From an uncultured Sphingomonadales bacterium (GTDB lineage Bacteria > Pseudomonadota > Alphaproteobacteria > Sphingomonadales > Sphingomonadaceae): a stretch of DNA of 58,688 nucleotides. Under the pieces are notes generated by a model. That model did not search any database. It saw only the letters and a list, made by a program, of their open reading frames with translations, and was not told the DNA's origin. Shown here in pieces: positions 6,735-15,027 of the stretch. Each line of letters opens with the position of its first letter. Position 1 is the first letter of the stretch. Position numbers and translations under genes: made by a program. The DNA lies in assembly GCA_937870585.1 (NCBI GenBank), contig CALMZE010000159.1:1-58688 (forward strand), given 5' to 3'.

Positions 6735-8180
6735 TTACTTCTTCATCAACTTGTCAAAACCGGGCGGGAGGCCGGGAAGGCCGCCACCGCCACCGGGCAG
6801 GCCCGGCATTCCGCCGCCGCCCAGCATTCCACCCAAACCGCCTGCCTTGCCCAGCAGAGCGCCCAGCCCCTTCATGCCGCCCATCTTCTTGATGCGCTTC
6901 ATGGCAGAGGCCATTTCCTGATGCATTTTCAGCAGCTTGTTCACGTCCTGCACCGTGGTGCCGGAGCCGTTGGCAATGCGGATCTTGCGCTTGGCATTGA
7001 TCAGTTCGGGCTTGCTGCGTTCCTTGCCCGTCATCGAGGTAATGATGGCATCCATGCGCAGCAGCACGCGATCATCCATGCCCGATTGGGCCATGGCCGC
7101 CTGCGCCTTCTTCATGCCGGGGATCATTCCCGCAATCGCACCCAGCCCGCCCATGCGCTTCATCTGATTGAGCTGCGCGCGCAGATCATTCATGTCAAAC
7201 TGGCCCTTGGCCATCTTCGCGGCGAGCGCCTCGGCCTCTTCGGCCTGGATCGTTTCGGCGGCGCGTTCGACGAGCGAGACAACATCGCCCATCCCAAGAA
7301 TGCGGCTGGCGACACGGCCGGGATGGAACTGATCCAGCCCATCCAGCTTTTCACCTGTGCCGACAAACTTGATCGGCTTGCCGGTGACGGCTCGCATCGA
7401 GAGCGCCGCGCCGCCACGCGCATCGCCATCCATGCGGGTGAGGATAACGCCCGTCAGCGCAACCTGCTCTCCGAAGGACTTGGCGACATTGACCGCGTCC
7501 TGACCGGTCAGGCTATCGACCACCAGCAGCATTTCAGCAGGCGACGAGACGTCCGCCACCGCGCGCATTTCGTCCATCAAGGCCTGATCGACATGCAAAC
7601 GCCCTGCGGTATCGAGCAGCAATACGTCAAAGCCTTGCAGCTTCGCCGCCTGCATGGCGCGCCGCGCGATTTCCACTGGCTGCTGCCCTGCCACGATCGG
7701 CAGCGTCGCCACCTCGATCTGCGTGCCGAGCACCGCCAGCTGTTCCTGCGCGGCGGGGCGATTGACGTCCAGAGACGCCATCATCACCTTCTTGCGCTCT
7801 TTATCCTTCAGGCGCTTGGCGATTTTGGCCGTGCTGGTCGTCTTACCCGAGCCTTGCAGACCAACCATCATGATGATGGCAGGCGGCGTGGTGGCCAGAT
7901 CAAGATCGCTGGTTTCGCTGCCCAGCATCTCCACCAGTGCATCATTGACGATCTTGACGACCTGCTGGCCCGGCGTGATCGATTTCAGAACTGACTGGCC
8001 AACCGCCTTGGACGTGACGCTATCCACGAACGAGCGCACCACCGGCAGGGCCACATCGGCCTCCAGCAGCGCGATGCGGACTTCGCGCATCGCTTCGCGC
8101 ACATCATTCTCGTTGAGCGCACCACGGCCGCGCAGCCGGTCAAAGACCCCGCCCAGCCTTTCGCTCAAACTCTCGAACAT
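6735..8180 (-). CDS. ffh: Signal recognition particle protein Ffh
   Basis: 481-residue SRP54 GTPase that binds signal sequences at the ribosome with 4.5S RNA and docks to FtsY. An N domain (MFESLSERLGGVFDRLRGRG...) is followed by the G domain with P-loop GLQGSGKT at about 107-114, DTAGRLHVD and TRMDGDARGG. The Met-rich M domain then carries the RNA-binding SGTTVQDVNKLLKMH signature. The C-terminus is an unusually Gly/Met/Pro-rich tail (GGMLGGGGMPGLPGGGGG) ending PPGFDKLMKK. The ATG at 8180 gives the canonical N-terminus; an upstream in-frame start adds nine residues not seen in the family. Its partner receptor FtsY is encoded about 4 kb away on the other strand. Confidence 0.97.
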   Translation of the reverse strand: MFESLSERLGGVFDRLRGRGALNENDVREAMREVRIALLEADVALPVVRSFVDSVTSKAVGQSVLKSITPGQQVVKIVNDALVEMLGSETSDLDLATTPPAIIMMVGLQGSGKTTSTAKIAKRLKDKERKKVMMASLDVNRPAAQEQLAVLGTQIEVATLPIVAGQQPVEIARRAMQAAKLQGFDVLLLDTAGRLHVDQALMDEMRAVADVSSPAEMLLVVDSLTGQDAVNVAKSFGEQVALTGVILTRMDGDARGGAALSMRAVTGKPIKFVGTGEKLDGLDQFHPGRVASRILGMGDVVSLVERAAETIQAEEAEALAAKMAKGQFDMNDLRAQLNQMKRMGGLGAIAGMIPGMKKAQAAMAQSGMDDRVLLRMDAIITSMTGKERSKPELINAKRKIRIANGSGTTVQDVNKLLKMHQEMASAMKRIKKMGGMKGLGALLGKAGGLGGMLGGGGMPGLPGGGGGLPGLPPGFDKLMKK

Positions 8181-8294
8181 GCGCTCGCTCCGGTTCAAAT
8201 GCCCCAAAACGCAAAGCGCCGGCGGACGAAACCTCGTCAGCCAGCGTGCGCCCGCAGGCGGAAAATGTATCGCTTTCCTTGAAAAGCGGAATGG

Positions 8295-8323
8295 GCCTTA
8301 GCGTGATCGCCGCCATTCGTCAA
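8295..8323 (-). promoter_or_regulatory. Candidate sigma-70 promoter for ffh
   Basis: On the minus strand TTGACG (8323-8318) and TAAGGC (8300-8295) are separated by 17 nt, about 115 nt upstream of the ffh start. The -35 matches the consensus well, the -10 only moderately. The rest of the 270-base ffh / diguanylate-cyclase divergent gap (8181-8450) shows no convincing gene or RNA. Confidence 0.4.
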
Positions 8324-8450
8324 TTCGCGTTGATCTCGATCCATTTGTATGGATGCGACGAATATGCTTCGTATCGCGTCAACCTGCTCGTTTTAAGCCA
8401 AAATTCATTCCTGTGTGCGATTCACTCGCAAAATTTGTGGGGCAATATGA

Positions 8451-10076
8451 ATGACCAAGGGTAGCACGCCGGACACAAAGGCAGGCTTCATCGTCCGGCT
8501 GATCGGTCTCGATATCATCCTGGCAGCGGTGATCATGGCCGGAACCATCCTGCTGGTGAAGAATGCCGGGCGGATGCTGGGATACGCCTTTGGAGCCATT
8601 GACGGGCTTCAATTCGCGCGCGGCAACTCGTTCCTGATTGCAGTGTCGCTCAATCTGGCGCTGCTGCTGATCGGCTATCGCCGCTATCGCGATCTCAGCC
8701 GTGAAGTGCAGGAACGCAAGGCCGCCGAAGAGCGCGCGCTGCACCTCTCATCACGCGATCCCCTGACCGGGCTTCTCAACCGCCGCTCGCTGTGTGAGGA
8801 CGGCACCGCAATGCTGAAGCGCGCGCAAGAAAGCGGCAAGGCTGTAGCGGTCATCCTGATCGACCTTGATCATTTCAAGAATGTCAACGACGTCCATGGC
8901 CATGGCGTGGGCGATTCGCTGCTGCGCACTGCGGCATCCATCATCTTGGAAAAACTGCCTGTGGGCGCCTTGATTGCGCGCTTGGGGGGGGACGAATTCG
9001 CCTGTGCACTCACCTATGACGAAGGGCAGGACAATTCGGTGACCTATATGGTCGATCAGATCGTCCAGAACTTCACCCAACCGCTGGTGGCAGACCGTAT
9101 CGTAGTTCATGCCGGGGCCTCTATTGGCGTGGCGCGCAGCACGAGTGACGCCGATATTGAGGGCCTGATCCGTCGCGCAGATATCGCCATGTATGCCGCC
9201 AAACATGCCGGGCGCAACCGCATGGCCTGGTTCGACGAATCGATGGAGCAAGACCTCCAAACGCGCAACGAAACCGAAAATGCGATGCGCAGTGGCATCA
9301 CCAAATCCGAATTCATCCCCTATTTCGAACAGCAGATCGATCTGAGTTCACAACGGATCACCGGATTTGAAGTGCTAGCCCGTTGGGAGCATCCGTTGCG
9401 CGGTCTGGTGCCGCCCGATGAGTTTATTCCGATTGCCGAAGAAACCGGCATGATTGGCGATATTTCCGAAATGGTGATCCGCAAGGCGCTGGCCGTCGCC
9501 AAGGATTGGGACCACGCCATCACGATTTCGGTCAACATCTCGCCGGTGCAATTGCGCGATCCGTGGCTGGCGCAGAAGATCGTCAAGATCCTCATCGAAA
9601 CCGGCTTTCCGGCCAGCCGCCTTGAAATCGAAATCACCGAATCGGCACTGTTCGACAATCTGGCGCTGGCACAATCGATCATCACCTCGCTCAAAAATCA
9701 GGGCATCCGCATCGCGCTTGACGATTTCGGCACCGGCTACAGTTCGCTTGCTCACCTGCGCGCGCTTCCGTTTGACCGGATCAAGATCGACAAGAGCTTC
9801 GTCATGTCGATCCTCGAAAATAATGAAAGCGCGGCGATTGTGAACGCTATCTCCAGTCTGGGTGACAGCCTGAACCTGACCGTGACCGCCGAAGGCATCG
9901 AGGATTCAGATATTGCCGATCGCCTCGCCCCGATGGGCATCAGCAAGGGCCAAGGCTGGCACTATGGTATGCCGATGGATGGCGACAATGCTGCTGGAAT
10001 GCTGGCGCGCCAGGCGGCAGGCGAACAGGTGGTGCCGAGCCATGTTGGCGTAAAGCGCATCCGCGCGGCGGCCTGA
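8451..10076 (+). CDS. Membrane-anchored GGDEF/EAL cyclic-di-GMP enzyme
   Basis: 541 residues. Two N-terminal hydrophobic segments (about 15-36 and 61-77) anchor it in the inner membrane, followed by a short coiled linker (REVQERKAAEERAL). The GGDEF domain has an intact RLGGDEFA at about 177-184, with DLDHFKNVND upstream. No RxxD inhibitory site is visible before GGDEF, so product inhibition may be lacking. The EAL domain carries FEVLARWEHP (EVL variant, Glu307), VNIS, EIEITES, DDFGTGYSSL (424-433), KIDKSF and TAEGIE, all catalytic positions of active phosphodiesterases. It may therefore make or hydrolyse c-di-GMP; which dominates cannot be told. It stands alone, divergent from ffh, and no PAS or other sensory domain is visible. 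Confidence 0.92.
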   Translation: MTKGSTPDTKAGFIVRLIGLDIILAAVIMAGTILLVKNAGRMLGYAFGAIDGLQFARGNSFLIAVSLNLALLLIGYRRYRDLSREVQERKAAEERALHLSSRDPLTGLLNRRSLCEDGTAMLKRAQESGKAVAVILIDLDHFKNVNDVHGHGVGDSLLRTAASIILEKLPVGALIARLGGDEFACALTYDEGQDNSVTYMVDQIVQNFTQPLVADRIVVHAGASIGVARSTSDADIEGLIRRADIAMYAAKHAGRNRMAWFDESMEQDLQTRNETENAMRSGITKSEFIPYFEQQIDLSSQRITGFEVLARWEHPLRGLVPPDEFIPIAEETGMIGDISEMVIRKALAVAKDWDHAITISVNISPVQLRDPWLAQKIVKILIETGFPASRLEIEITESALFDNLALAQSIITSLKNQGIRIALDDFGTGYSSLAHLRALPFDRIKIDKSFVMSILENNESAAIVNAISSLGDSLNLTVTAEGIEDSDIADRLAPMGISKGQGWHYGMPMDGDNAAGMLARQAAGEQVVPSHVGVKRIRAAA

Positions 10077-10120
10077 CCCGCTTGTTGGACTTGGCGGCAC
10101 TGCGTCGCTAAGGGGACAGC

Positions 10121-10927
10121 ATGGCAGACCGGTTCCACAAGATGCACGGATTGGGCAATGATTTTGTCCTGATCGACGCGCGCGAAGCGCCCGTGGCCAT
10201 GACAGCTGCCCGAGCCCGCGCCATCGCCGACCGGCGCACGGGTATCGGCTTTGACCAGTTGATCCTGATCGAACCGTCCGAAACAGCAGACGCGAAGTTG
10301 CGCTTCTTCAACGCCGATGGCAGCGAAGTGGGGGCGTGCGGCAATGGCACGCGGGCAGCGGCCCTCTTCATTGGCGGCGATGCCACGCTTGAGACCGATG
10401 GTGGGCTGCTTTTGGCGAGCACCGAAGGCGGACTGGCTTCGGTCAATATGGGCCAGCCCCGCTTTGACTGGGATGCGATCCCGCTGGCTTACCCGATGGA
10501 TACAAGGGCCTTACCGCTGGGCTGGGGCGAGCTGGAAAATCCGGCCGCCGTCAATGTCGGTAATCCGCACGCAATCTTCTTCGTTCCGGATACAGACGCT
10601 GTGCCGCTGGATGACTTTGGCGGGGACATCGAACATGATCCGGTTTTCCCCGAGCGGGTGAACGTGAACGTGGCGAGCATCGCCTCCCCAACCCATATCC
10701 GCCTGCGTGTATGGGAGCGCGGTGTGGGACTGACCCGCGCGTGCGGCACCGGGGCTTGCGCCACCGCCGTCGCCGCGATCCGCGCCCGGCTGGTGCAATC
10801 GCCGGTTACCGTCTCCCAACCCGGCGGCGATCTGACCATCGACTGGGCGGAAGGCGACCCCATCACCATGACTGGCCCGGCCACCTATCTCTACGCTGGG
10901 GAGACCGATTGGAGCCGCTTCGGGTGA
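10121..10927 (+). CDS. dapF: Diaminopimelate epimerase
   Basis: 268-residue cytosolic enzyme converting LL- to meso-diaminopimelate for lysine and peptidoglycan. The two catalytic cysteines are present: Cys73 in GACGNGTRAAA and Cys208 in TRACGTGACA. Other family motifs: MHGLGNDFVLID at the start, RTGIGFDQ, VGNPHAI and ERVNVN. The length is typical. It leads a compact plus-strand operon: its stop overlaps the next start (GTGA), followed by ftsY, yciB and an FMN dehydrogenase with similar overlaps. Confidence 0.96.
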   Translation: MADRFHKMHGLGNDFVLIDAREAPVAMTAARARAIADRRTGIGFDQLILIEPSETADAKLRFFNADGSEVGACGNGTRAAALFIGGDATLETDGGLLLASTEGGLASVNMGQPRFDWDAIPLAYPMDTRALPLGWGELENPAAVNVGNPHAIFFVPDTDAVPLDDFGGDIEHDPVFPERVNVNVASIASPTHIRLRVWERGVGLTRACGTGACATAVAAIRARLVQSPVTVSQPGGDLTIDWAEGDPITMTGPATYLYAGETDWSRFG

Positions 10928-12171
10928 GCGGTGCGGAGATTGTCAGCTTCGGCTGCCGCCTCAACATCGCCGAAGGGGAAGCCATCCGCCAAGCTGCGGG
11001 CGATGCGGATGATCTGATCATCTTCAACACCTGCGCCGTCACCGCTGAGGCGGAGCGGCAAGCGCGTCAAGCGATCCGCAAGTCCGCCCGCGCCCATCCA
11101 GAGAAGCGCATCATCGTGACCGGATGTGGCGCGGAAATTTCGCGCGGCACCTATGAGGCGATGCCGGAAGTTTCTGGGGTTGTGGGAAATTTGGGGAAGG
11201 GGGATGCATCCTCATTTTCGTCATTCCCGCGAAGGCGGGAATCGGGCTGGGCGGAAAGCGGCTCCCGCCTTCGCGGGAGCGACGTAACTCCTGCCCTCTC
11301 CGGCCTCGATCACGCCCGCGCATTCGTGGAGGTCCAGAATGGCTGCGATCATGATTGCACCTTCTGCGTCACCACCCTCGCGCGCGGACCAAGCCGCTCT
11401 GTTCCGGCAGGCGGTGTGATTGATGCCATCAAGGAAGTGCTCGCACGTGGCCAACAGGAAGCGGTGCTGACTGCCGTCGACCTCACCAGTTACGGCGCGG
11501 ATCTTCCTGGACAGCCGACGCTCGGCCTGCTGGTCGAGCGCATTTTGAAGGCCGTGCCAGACCTGCCCCGTCTGCGCCTCTCCTCGCTCGACTGTATCGA
11601 GATTGATGAGCGCCTGTTCGATCTGATCGCCCACGAACCGCGCCTGATGCCGCATCTGCATCTCTCGCTGCAATCGGGCGATGACATGATCCTGAAACGC
11701 ATGAAGCGCCGCCACAGCCGCACTGATGCCGTGTCTCTTATCCAGCGGCTCAAGGCCGCTCGCCCTGAGCTGACCATTGGCGCAGATCTGATCGCAGGCT
11801 TCCCCACCGAAGACGACGCCATGTTCGCCAACACGCTGGCGCTGCTCGACGATGCAGACATCGTGCTGACCCATATCTTCCCATATTCGCCCCGCCCCGG
11901 CACGGCAGCGGCGCGGATGCCGCAAGTGGCGCATTTAGTCGCCAAGGATCGCGCCGCTCAGTTGCGTGAGAAAGCCGAAGCCCGGCAGGCCGCGTGGCTT
12001 GAGACGCTCATTGGCAGCGTTCAGCCCGTGCTGATCGAAAATCGCCAAAGCGGCCATGCGCCAAACTTCGCCAAAGTTCGCATGGAATCGCCCGCTGCGC
12101 CACGCGGCACGCTTCTCCCGCTTCGCATCACTGGCAGGAACGGCCAGACCCTGCTAGGCGCGCCAGCATGA
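10924..12171 (+). CDS. mtaB: MtaB-like tRNA t6A37 methylthiotransferase with in-frame repeat insert
   Basis: 415-residue radical-SAM methylthiotransferase, expected to convert t6A37 to ms2t6A37 in ANN-decoding tRNAs. The N-terminal cluster-binding domain supplies Cys11 (SFGCRLNIAEG), Cys37 (FNTCAVTAEAE) and Cys68 (VTGCGAE). The radical-SAM cluster is CDHDCTFC at about 141-148. The barrel continues with LTAVDLTSYG, LRLSSLDCIE and HLHLSLQSGDD, then the TRAM-like C-terminus. The GTG at 10924 is chosen: it overlaps the dapF stop (GTGA) and gives the usual short N-terminus. Residues of about 100-120 (including SFPRRRESG and SRLRGSD) are translated from a dispersed palindrome inserted in the linker between the two domains, leaving every cysteine intact. 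MtaB rather than MiaB is inferred from the GCRLN and NTCAVT motifs. Confidence 0.9.
   Translation: MSGAEIVSFGCRLNIAEGEAIRQAAGDADDLIIFNTCAVTAEAERQARQAIRKSARAHPEKRIIVTGCGAEISRGTYEAMPEVSGVVGNLGKGDASSFSSFPRRRESGWAESGSRLRGSDVTPALSGLDHARAFVEVQNGCDHDCTFCVTTLARGPSRSVPAGGVIDAIKEVLARGQQEAVLTAVDLTSYGADLPGQPTLGLLVERILKAVPDLPRLRLSSLDCIEIDERLFDLIAHEPRLMPHLHLSLQSGDDMILKRMKRRHSRTDAVSLIQRLKAARPELTIGADLIAGFPTEDDAMFANTLALLDDADIVLTHIFPYSPRPGTAAARMPQVAHLVAKDRAAQLREKAEARQAAWLETLIGSVQPVLIENRQSGHAPNFAKVRMESPAAPRGTLLPLRITGRNGQTLLGAPA
11223..11280. repeat. Double-hairpin palindromic element inserted in frame in mtaB
   Basis: Two adjacent hairpins, ATTCCCGC-gaag-GCGGGAAT (11223-11242) and GCTCCCGC-cttc-GCGGGAGC (11261-11280), are separated by 18 nt. 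The 16-nt cores are also perfect reverse complements of each other, so the DNA can form either two small hairpins or one long stem. This is a typical extragenic palindrome, here inside a coding region and translated. Confidence 0.85.
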
Positions 12172-13094
12172 GCGACACCTCCTGGCACAAGCGCCTGATC
12201 GGCGGCTTTAAAAAGACATCCGAGCGGCTGACCGAGAACCTCACCGGCCTTGTCACCAAGTCCAAGCTCGATGCGGCTGCGCTCGATGATATTGAAGAGG
12301 CGCTGATCGTTTCAGACCTTGGCCCCGCGATGGCTGCGCGCATCCGCGACCGGCTGGGCGACGCGCGCTACGAACGCGGCATCGATGAAGACGGCATCCG
12401 CGCCGTTCTGGCAGACGAGATCGAAGCCACATTGGCCCCCGTCGCCAAGCCGCTTGAAGTGGAGGCGTTCCCGCGTCCGCAGGTCATCCTCGTTGTCGGC
12501 GTCAACGGATCGGGCAAGACCACGACCATCGCCAAGCTCGCCAACCTGTTTCTGGAGCAGGATTATGGTGTGATGCTGGCCGCCGGAGACACGTTCCGTG
12601 CGGCGGCCATCGGTCAGCTGAAAGTCTGGGCGGAGCGGCTGGGTGTACCCATCGTTTCCGGGCCTGAGGGCGGAGACGCGGCGGGCATCGTGTTTGACGC
12701 CGTGAAGGAAGCGACGGCCAAGGGCATCGACGTGCTGATCGTCGACACCGCAGGCCGCCTCCAGAACAAGTCCGAACTGATGGACGAACTCGCCAAGATC
12801 CGCCGCGTGCTCGGCCGCATAAACCCCGCAAGCCCGCATGACGTGGTACTGGTGCTCGATGCGACCACCGGGCAGAATGCCCTCTCCCAGATCGAGGTGT
12901 TCAAGGAAGTCGCGGGCGTGACGGGGTTGGTGATGACCAAGCTGGATGGCACCGCGCGCGGCGGCGTGCTGGTGGCCGCAGCAGACAAGTTCGGCCTGCC
13001 CGTCCATGCCATTGGCGTGGGCGAAAAGATCGAGGATTTGCGCCCCTTCGATGCGAAGGAACTGGCGGCGATTATTGCAGGGAATGCGGCATGA
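12168..13094 (+). CDS. ftsY: Signal recognition particle receptor FtsY
   Basis: 308-residue SRP-receptor GTPase that pairs with Ffh to hand ribosome-nascent chains to the translocon. Short basic N-terminus (WHKRLIGGFKKTSERL), then the N domain, then the G domain with P-loop GVNGSGKT at about 111-118, AAGDTFRAAA, DTAGRLQNK, LVLDATTGQNA, TKLDGTARGG and GVGEKIEDLRPF. The long acidic A domain of E. coli FtsY is absent, as is usual in alphaproteobacteria, so membrane attachment probably uses the amphipathic N-terminus. Starts with an ATGA overlap on mtaB and ends with an ATGA overlap on yciB. Confidence 0.97.
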   Translation: MSDTSWHKRLIGGFKKTSERLTENLTGLVTKSKLDAAALDDIEEALIVSDLGPAMAARIRDRLGDARYERGIDEDGIRAVLADEIEATLAPVAKPLEVEAFPRPQVILVVGVNGSGKTTTIAKLANLFLEQDYGVMLAAGDTFRAAAIGQLKVWAERLGVPIVSGPEGGDAAGIVFDAVKEATAKGIDVLIVDTAGRLQNKSELMDELAKIRRVLGRINPASPHDVVLVLDATTGQNALSQIEVFKEVAGVTGLVMTKLDGTARGGVLVAAADKFGLPVHAIGVGEKIEDLRPFDAKELAAIIAGNAA

Positions 13095-13726
13095 GCGAGC
13101 AAGCGAAACCGGAGACGAAACCCGCAGGCTGGCTGCCCTTTGCCATTGATTTCGGCCCGCTGCTGATCTTTTTCCTGACCTTCAAATTCGGGCAGAATGG
13201 CGAAGGCCCGATCGCGATCACAGCCGCCGCCATCAAGGCGACCGGCATCTTCATGGTCGCGATCCTCGTCGCGCTCGCCGTTTCGCAATGGAAGCTCAAG
13301 CGGATTTCGCCGATGCTCTGGCTCTCGGCCATTCTCGTCATCGGCTTCGGCGCGCTGACCATCTATTTCCATGATGAGAAGTTCATCCAGATCAAGCCGA
13401 CGCTAATCTATTTGCTGCTCGGCGGGCTGTTGATCGGCGGGCTCTTCTTCAACAAGCCGCTGCTCAAATATGTGCTCGAACATGGTTATGACGGACTGTC
13501 CGAACATGGCTGGACGGTGCTGACGCGCAACTGGGCGCTCTATTTTATGGGGCTGGCGCTGGCGAACGAGATTGTCCGCCGCCAGTTTGATTTTGACACC
13601 TGGCTCAATTTCAAGGTGTGGGGCGTCACCATCATCTCCTTCCTGTTTGCTGCCGCTAATATTCCCATGCTGATGAAGCACGGGCTGGGCGCGGACATTG
13701 AGGAGGACGCACGCGACAATGGCTAA
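13091..13726 (+). CDS. yciB: YciB/IspZ family inner-membrane protein (septation protein A)
   Basis: 211-residue polytopic protein of the YciB family, linked in enterobacteria to cell-envelope integrity and septation. About five membrane segments are visible: LLIFFLTFK, GIFMVAILVALAVSQW, MLWLSAILVIGFGALTIYF, LIYLLLGGLLIGGLFFNKPLL and VTIISFLFAAANIPM. Family motifs include KPTLIYLLLGGLL, GWTVLTRNWALYF and FVxWxNFKVWG-like FDTWLNFKVWG. The longer family form has a charged N-terminus of about 15 residues, as here. Overlaps ftsY (ATGA) and the downstream dehydrogenase (8 nt). The frequent ftsY-yciB adjacency in alphaproteobacteria supports the call. Confidence 0.93.
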   Translation: MSEQAKPETKPAGWLPFAIDFGPLLIFFLTFKFGQNGEGPIAITAAAIKATGIFMVAILVALAVSQWKLKRISPMLWLSAILVIGFGALTIYFHDEKFIQIKPTLIYLLLGGLLIGGLFFNKPLLKYVLEHGYDGLSEHGWTVLTRNWALYFMGLALANEIVRRQFDFDTWLNFKVWGVTIISFLFAAANIPMLMKHGLGADIEEDARDNG

Positions 13727-14909
13727 CCGGGCCTCACAGATCGCAGCGTCGCGCTGGCTGATGGGCCTGAACGACTGCCACAATGTGGAGGATTTTCGCG
13801 AACTCGCCCGCCGTCGCCTGCCCTACCCCGTGTTCAACTATATCGACGGCGCGGCGGATGACGAAATCACCAAGGACCGCAACACCGCCTCCTTTGAGGG
13901 TTGCGATCTGGTGCCCGATGTGCTGGCGGGCGTGGACAGTATCGATATGTCCACCACCGTCATGGGTCGCAAGATTGCCATGCCGCTCTTCCTCTCCCCC
14001 ACCGCGCTGCAACGCATTTTCCATTGGCATGGCGAGCGCGGCGTGGCGCGCGCGGCGGAGACATTCGGCACCTATTTCGGCATTTCCAGCCTCTCGACGG
14101 TCAGCATCGAAGAGATTGGCCAGATGGTCTCCAGCCCCAAGCTGTTCCAGCTTTATATCCACAAGGATAAGGGGCTGAACCATGCGCTGGTGGACGCCTG
14201 CAAGGCAGCGAAGTTCGACGCCATCGCGCTGACGGTGGACACCATCGTTTCCGGCAATCGCGAACGCTGCAAGCAGACCGGGTTTACGACCCCGCCCAAG
14301 ATCACGCCCGCTTCGTTCGTCAGTTACGCAACCAAACCCGCCTGGGCTTTGAACTTCCTGTTCCGCGAACGCTTTTCTCTGCCCAATCTGGAGAGCCATG
14401 TTTCGGCAGGATCAACCGAACCGATTTCCATCCAGAATTATTTCAACACCCAGCTCGATCAGTCGATGGACTGGAAAACCGCTGAGCAGGTGCGCGCACA
14501 ATGGGGCGGCGAATTTTGCCTGAAGGGCGTGATGAGCGTGGCCGATGCCAAGCGCGCGGTGGATATTGGGGCAACCGCAATCATGGTCTCCAACCATGGC
14601 GGGCGCCAGCTCGATGGCAGCCGCGCGCCGTTCGACCAGCTCGCTGAAATCTGCGACGCCGTGGGCGACAAGCTCGACGTGATCTGTGATGGCGGCGTGC
14701 GGCGCGGCAGCCATGTCTTGAAGGCGCTCAGCGTGGGCGCAAAGGCCGTCTCGGGCGGACGGCTCTATCTCTACGCACTCGCCGCCGCAGGCCAGCCCGG
14801 TGTGGAGCGCACACTGGGCAATCTGCGCGACGAAATCGAACGCGGCATGAAGCTGATGGGCGTCAAGAGCGTGAGTGAGCTCAGCCGGGATCGGCTGCGC
14901 TGGCGATAA
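13719..14909 (+). CDS. FMN-dependent alpha-hydroxy acid dehydrogenase (L-lactate dehydrogenase family)
   Basis: 396 residues of the FMN-linked 2-hydroxyacid dehydrogenase/oxidase family (LldD, glycolate oxidase, mandelate dehydrogenase). Active-site positions seen: YIDGAADDE near 41, Tyr146 in LFQLYIHKD, Asp174 in LTVDT, Arg181 in GNRER, Lys269 in LKGVMS, and the catalytic base His293 with Arg296 in SNHGGRQLDG. DGGVRRGSHVLKAL and GGRLYLYALAA bind the FMN phosphate. A membrane-insertion loop between about 186 and 240 (FLFRERFSLPN) suggests a quinone-linked membrane form. ATG at 13719 overlaps yciB by 8 nt. L-lactate is the likeliest substrate, but related enzymes differ, so the exact acid is open. 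Ends before a strong bidirectional terminator. Confidence 0.88.
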   Translation: MANRASQIAASRWLMGLNDCHNVEDFRELARRRLPYPVFNYIDGAADDEITKDRNTASFEGCDLVPDVLAGVDSIDMSTTVMGRKIAMPLFLSPTALQRIFHWHGERGVARAAETFGTYFGISSLSTVSIEEIGQMVSSPKLFQLYIHKDKGLNHALVDACKAAKFDAIALTVDTIVSGNRERCKQTGFTTPPKITPASFVSYATKPAWALNFLFRERFSLPNLESHVSAGSTEPISIQNYFNTQLDQSMDWKTAEQVRAQWGGEFCLKGVMSVADAKRAVDIGATAIMVSNHGGRQLDGSRAPFDQLAEICDAVGDKLDVICDGGVRRGSHVLKALSVGAKAVSGGRLYLYALAAAGQPGVERTLGNLRDEIERGMKLMGVKSVSELSRDRLRWR

Positions 14910-14965
14910 ACATCACATGGGATGAATTTTGACATTTCCCTGTCCGATGCTCAGGGCCGACCAAG

Positions 14966-15003
14966 AAAAAACCCCGCCCGGATCGCTCCGGACGGGGTTT
15001 TTC
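14966..15003. terminator. Bidirectional terminator between convergent genes
   Basis: AAAAACCCCG...CGGGGTTTTT stem with the inner CCGG-atcgct-CCGG, A-tract on the left and T-tract on the right. It lies between the dehydrogenase stop (14909) and the hppA stop (15028) and can stop transcription from both sides. Confidence 0.88.
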
Positions 15004-15027
15004 TTACCCTAGCAATGCAGGATCAGC

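Noticed and set aside
8246-8464. 72-codon open frame in the ffh / GGDEF divergent gap
   Set aside because: It has no ribosome-binding site or recognisable motif, overlaps the GGDEF start, and covers a likely promoter.
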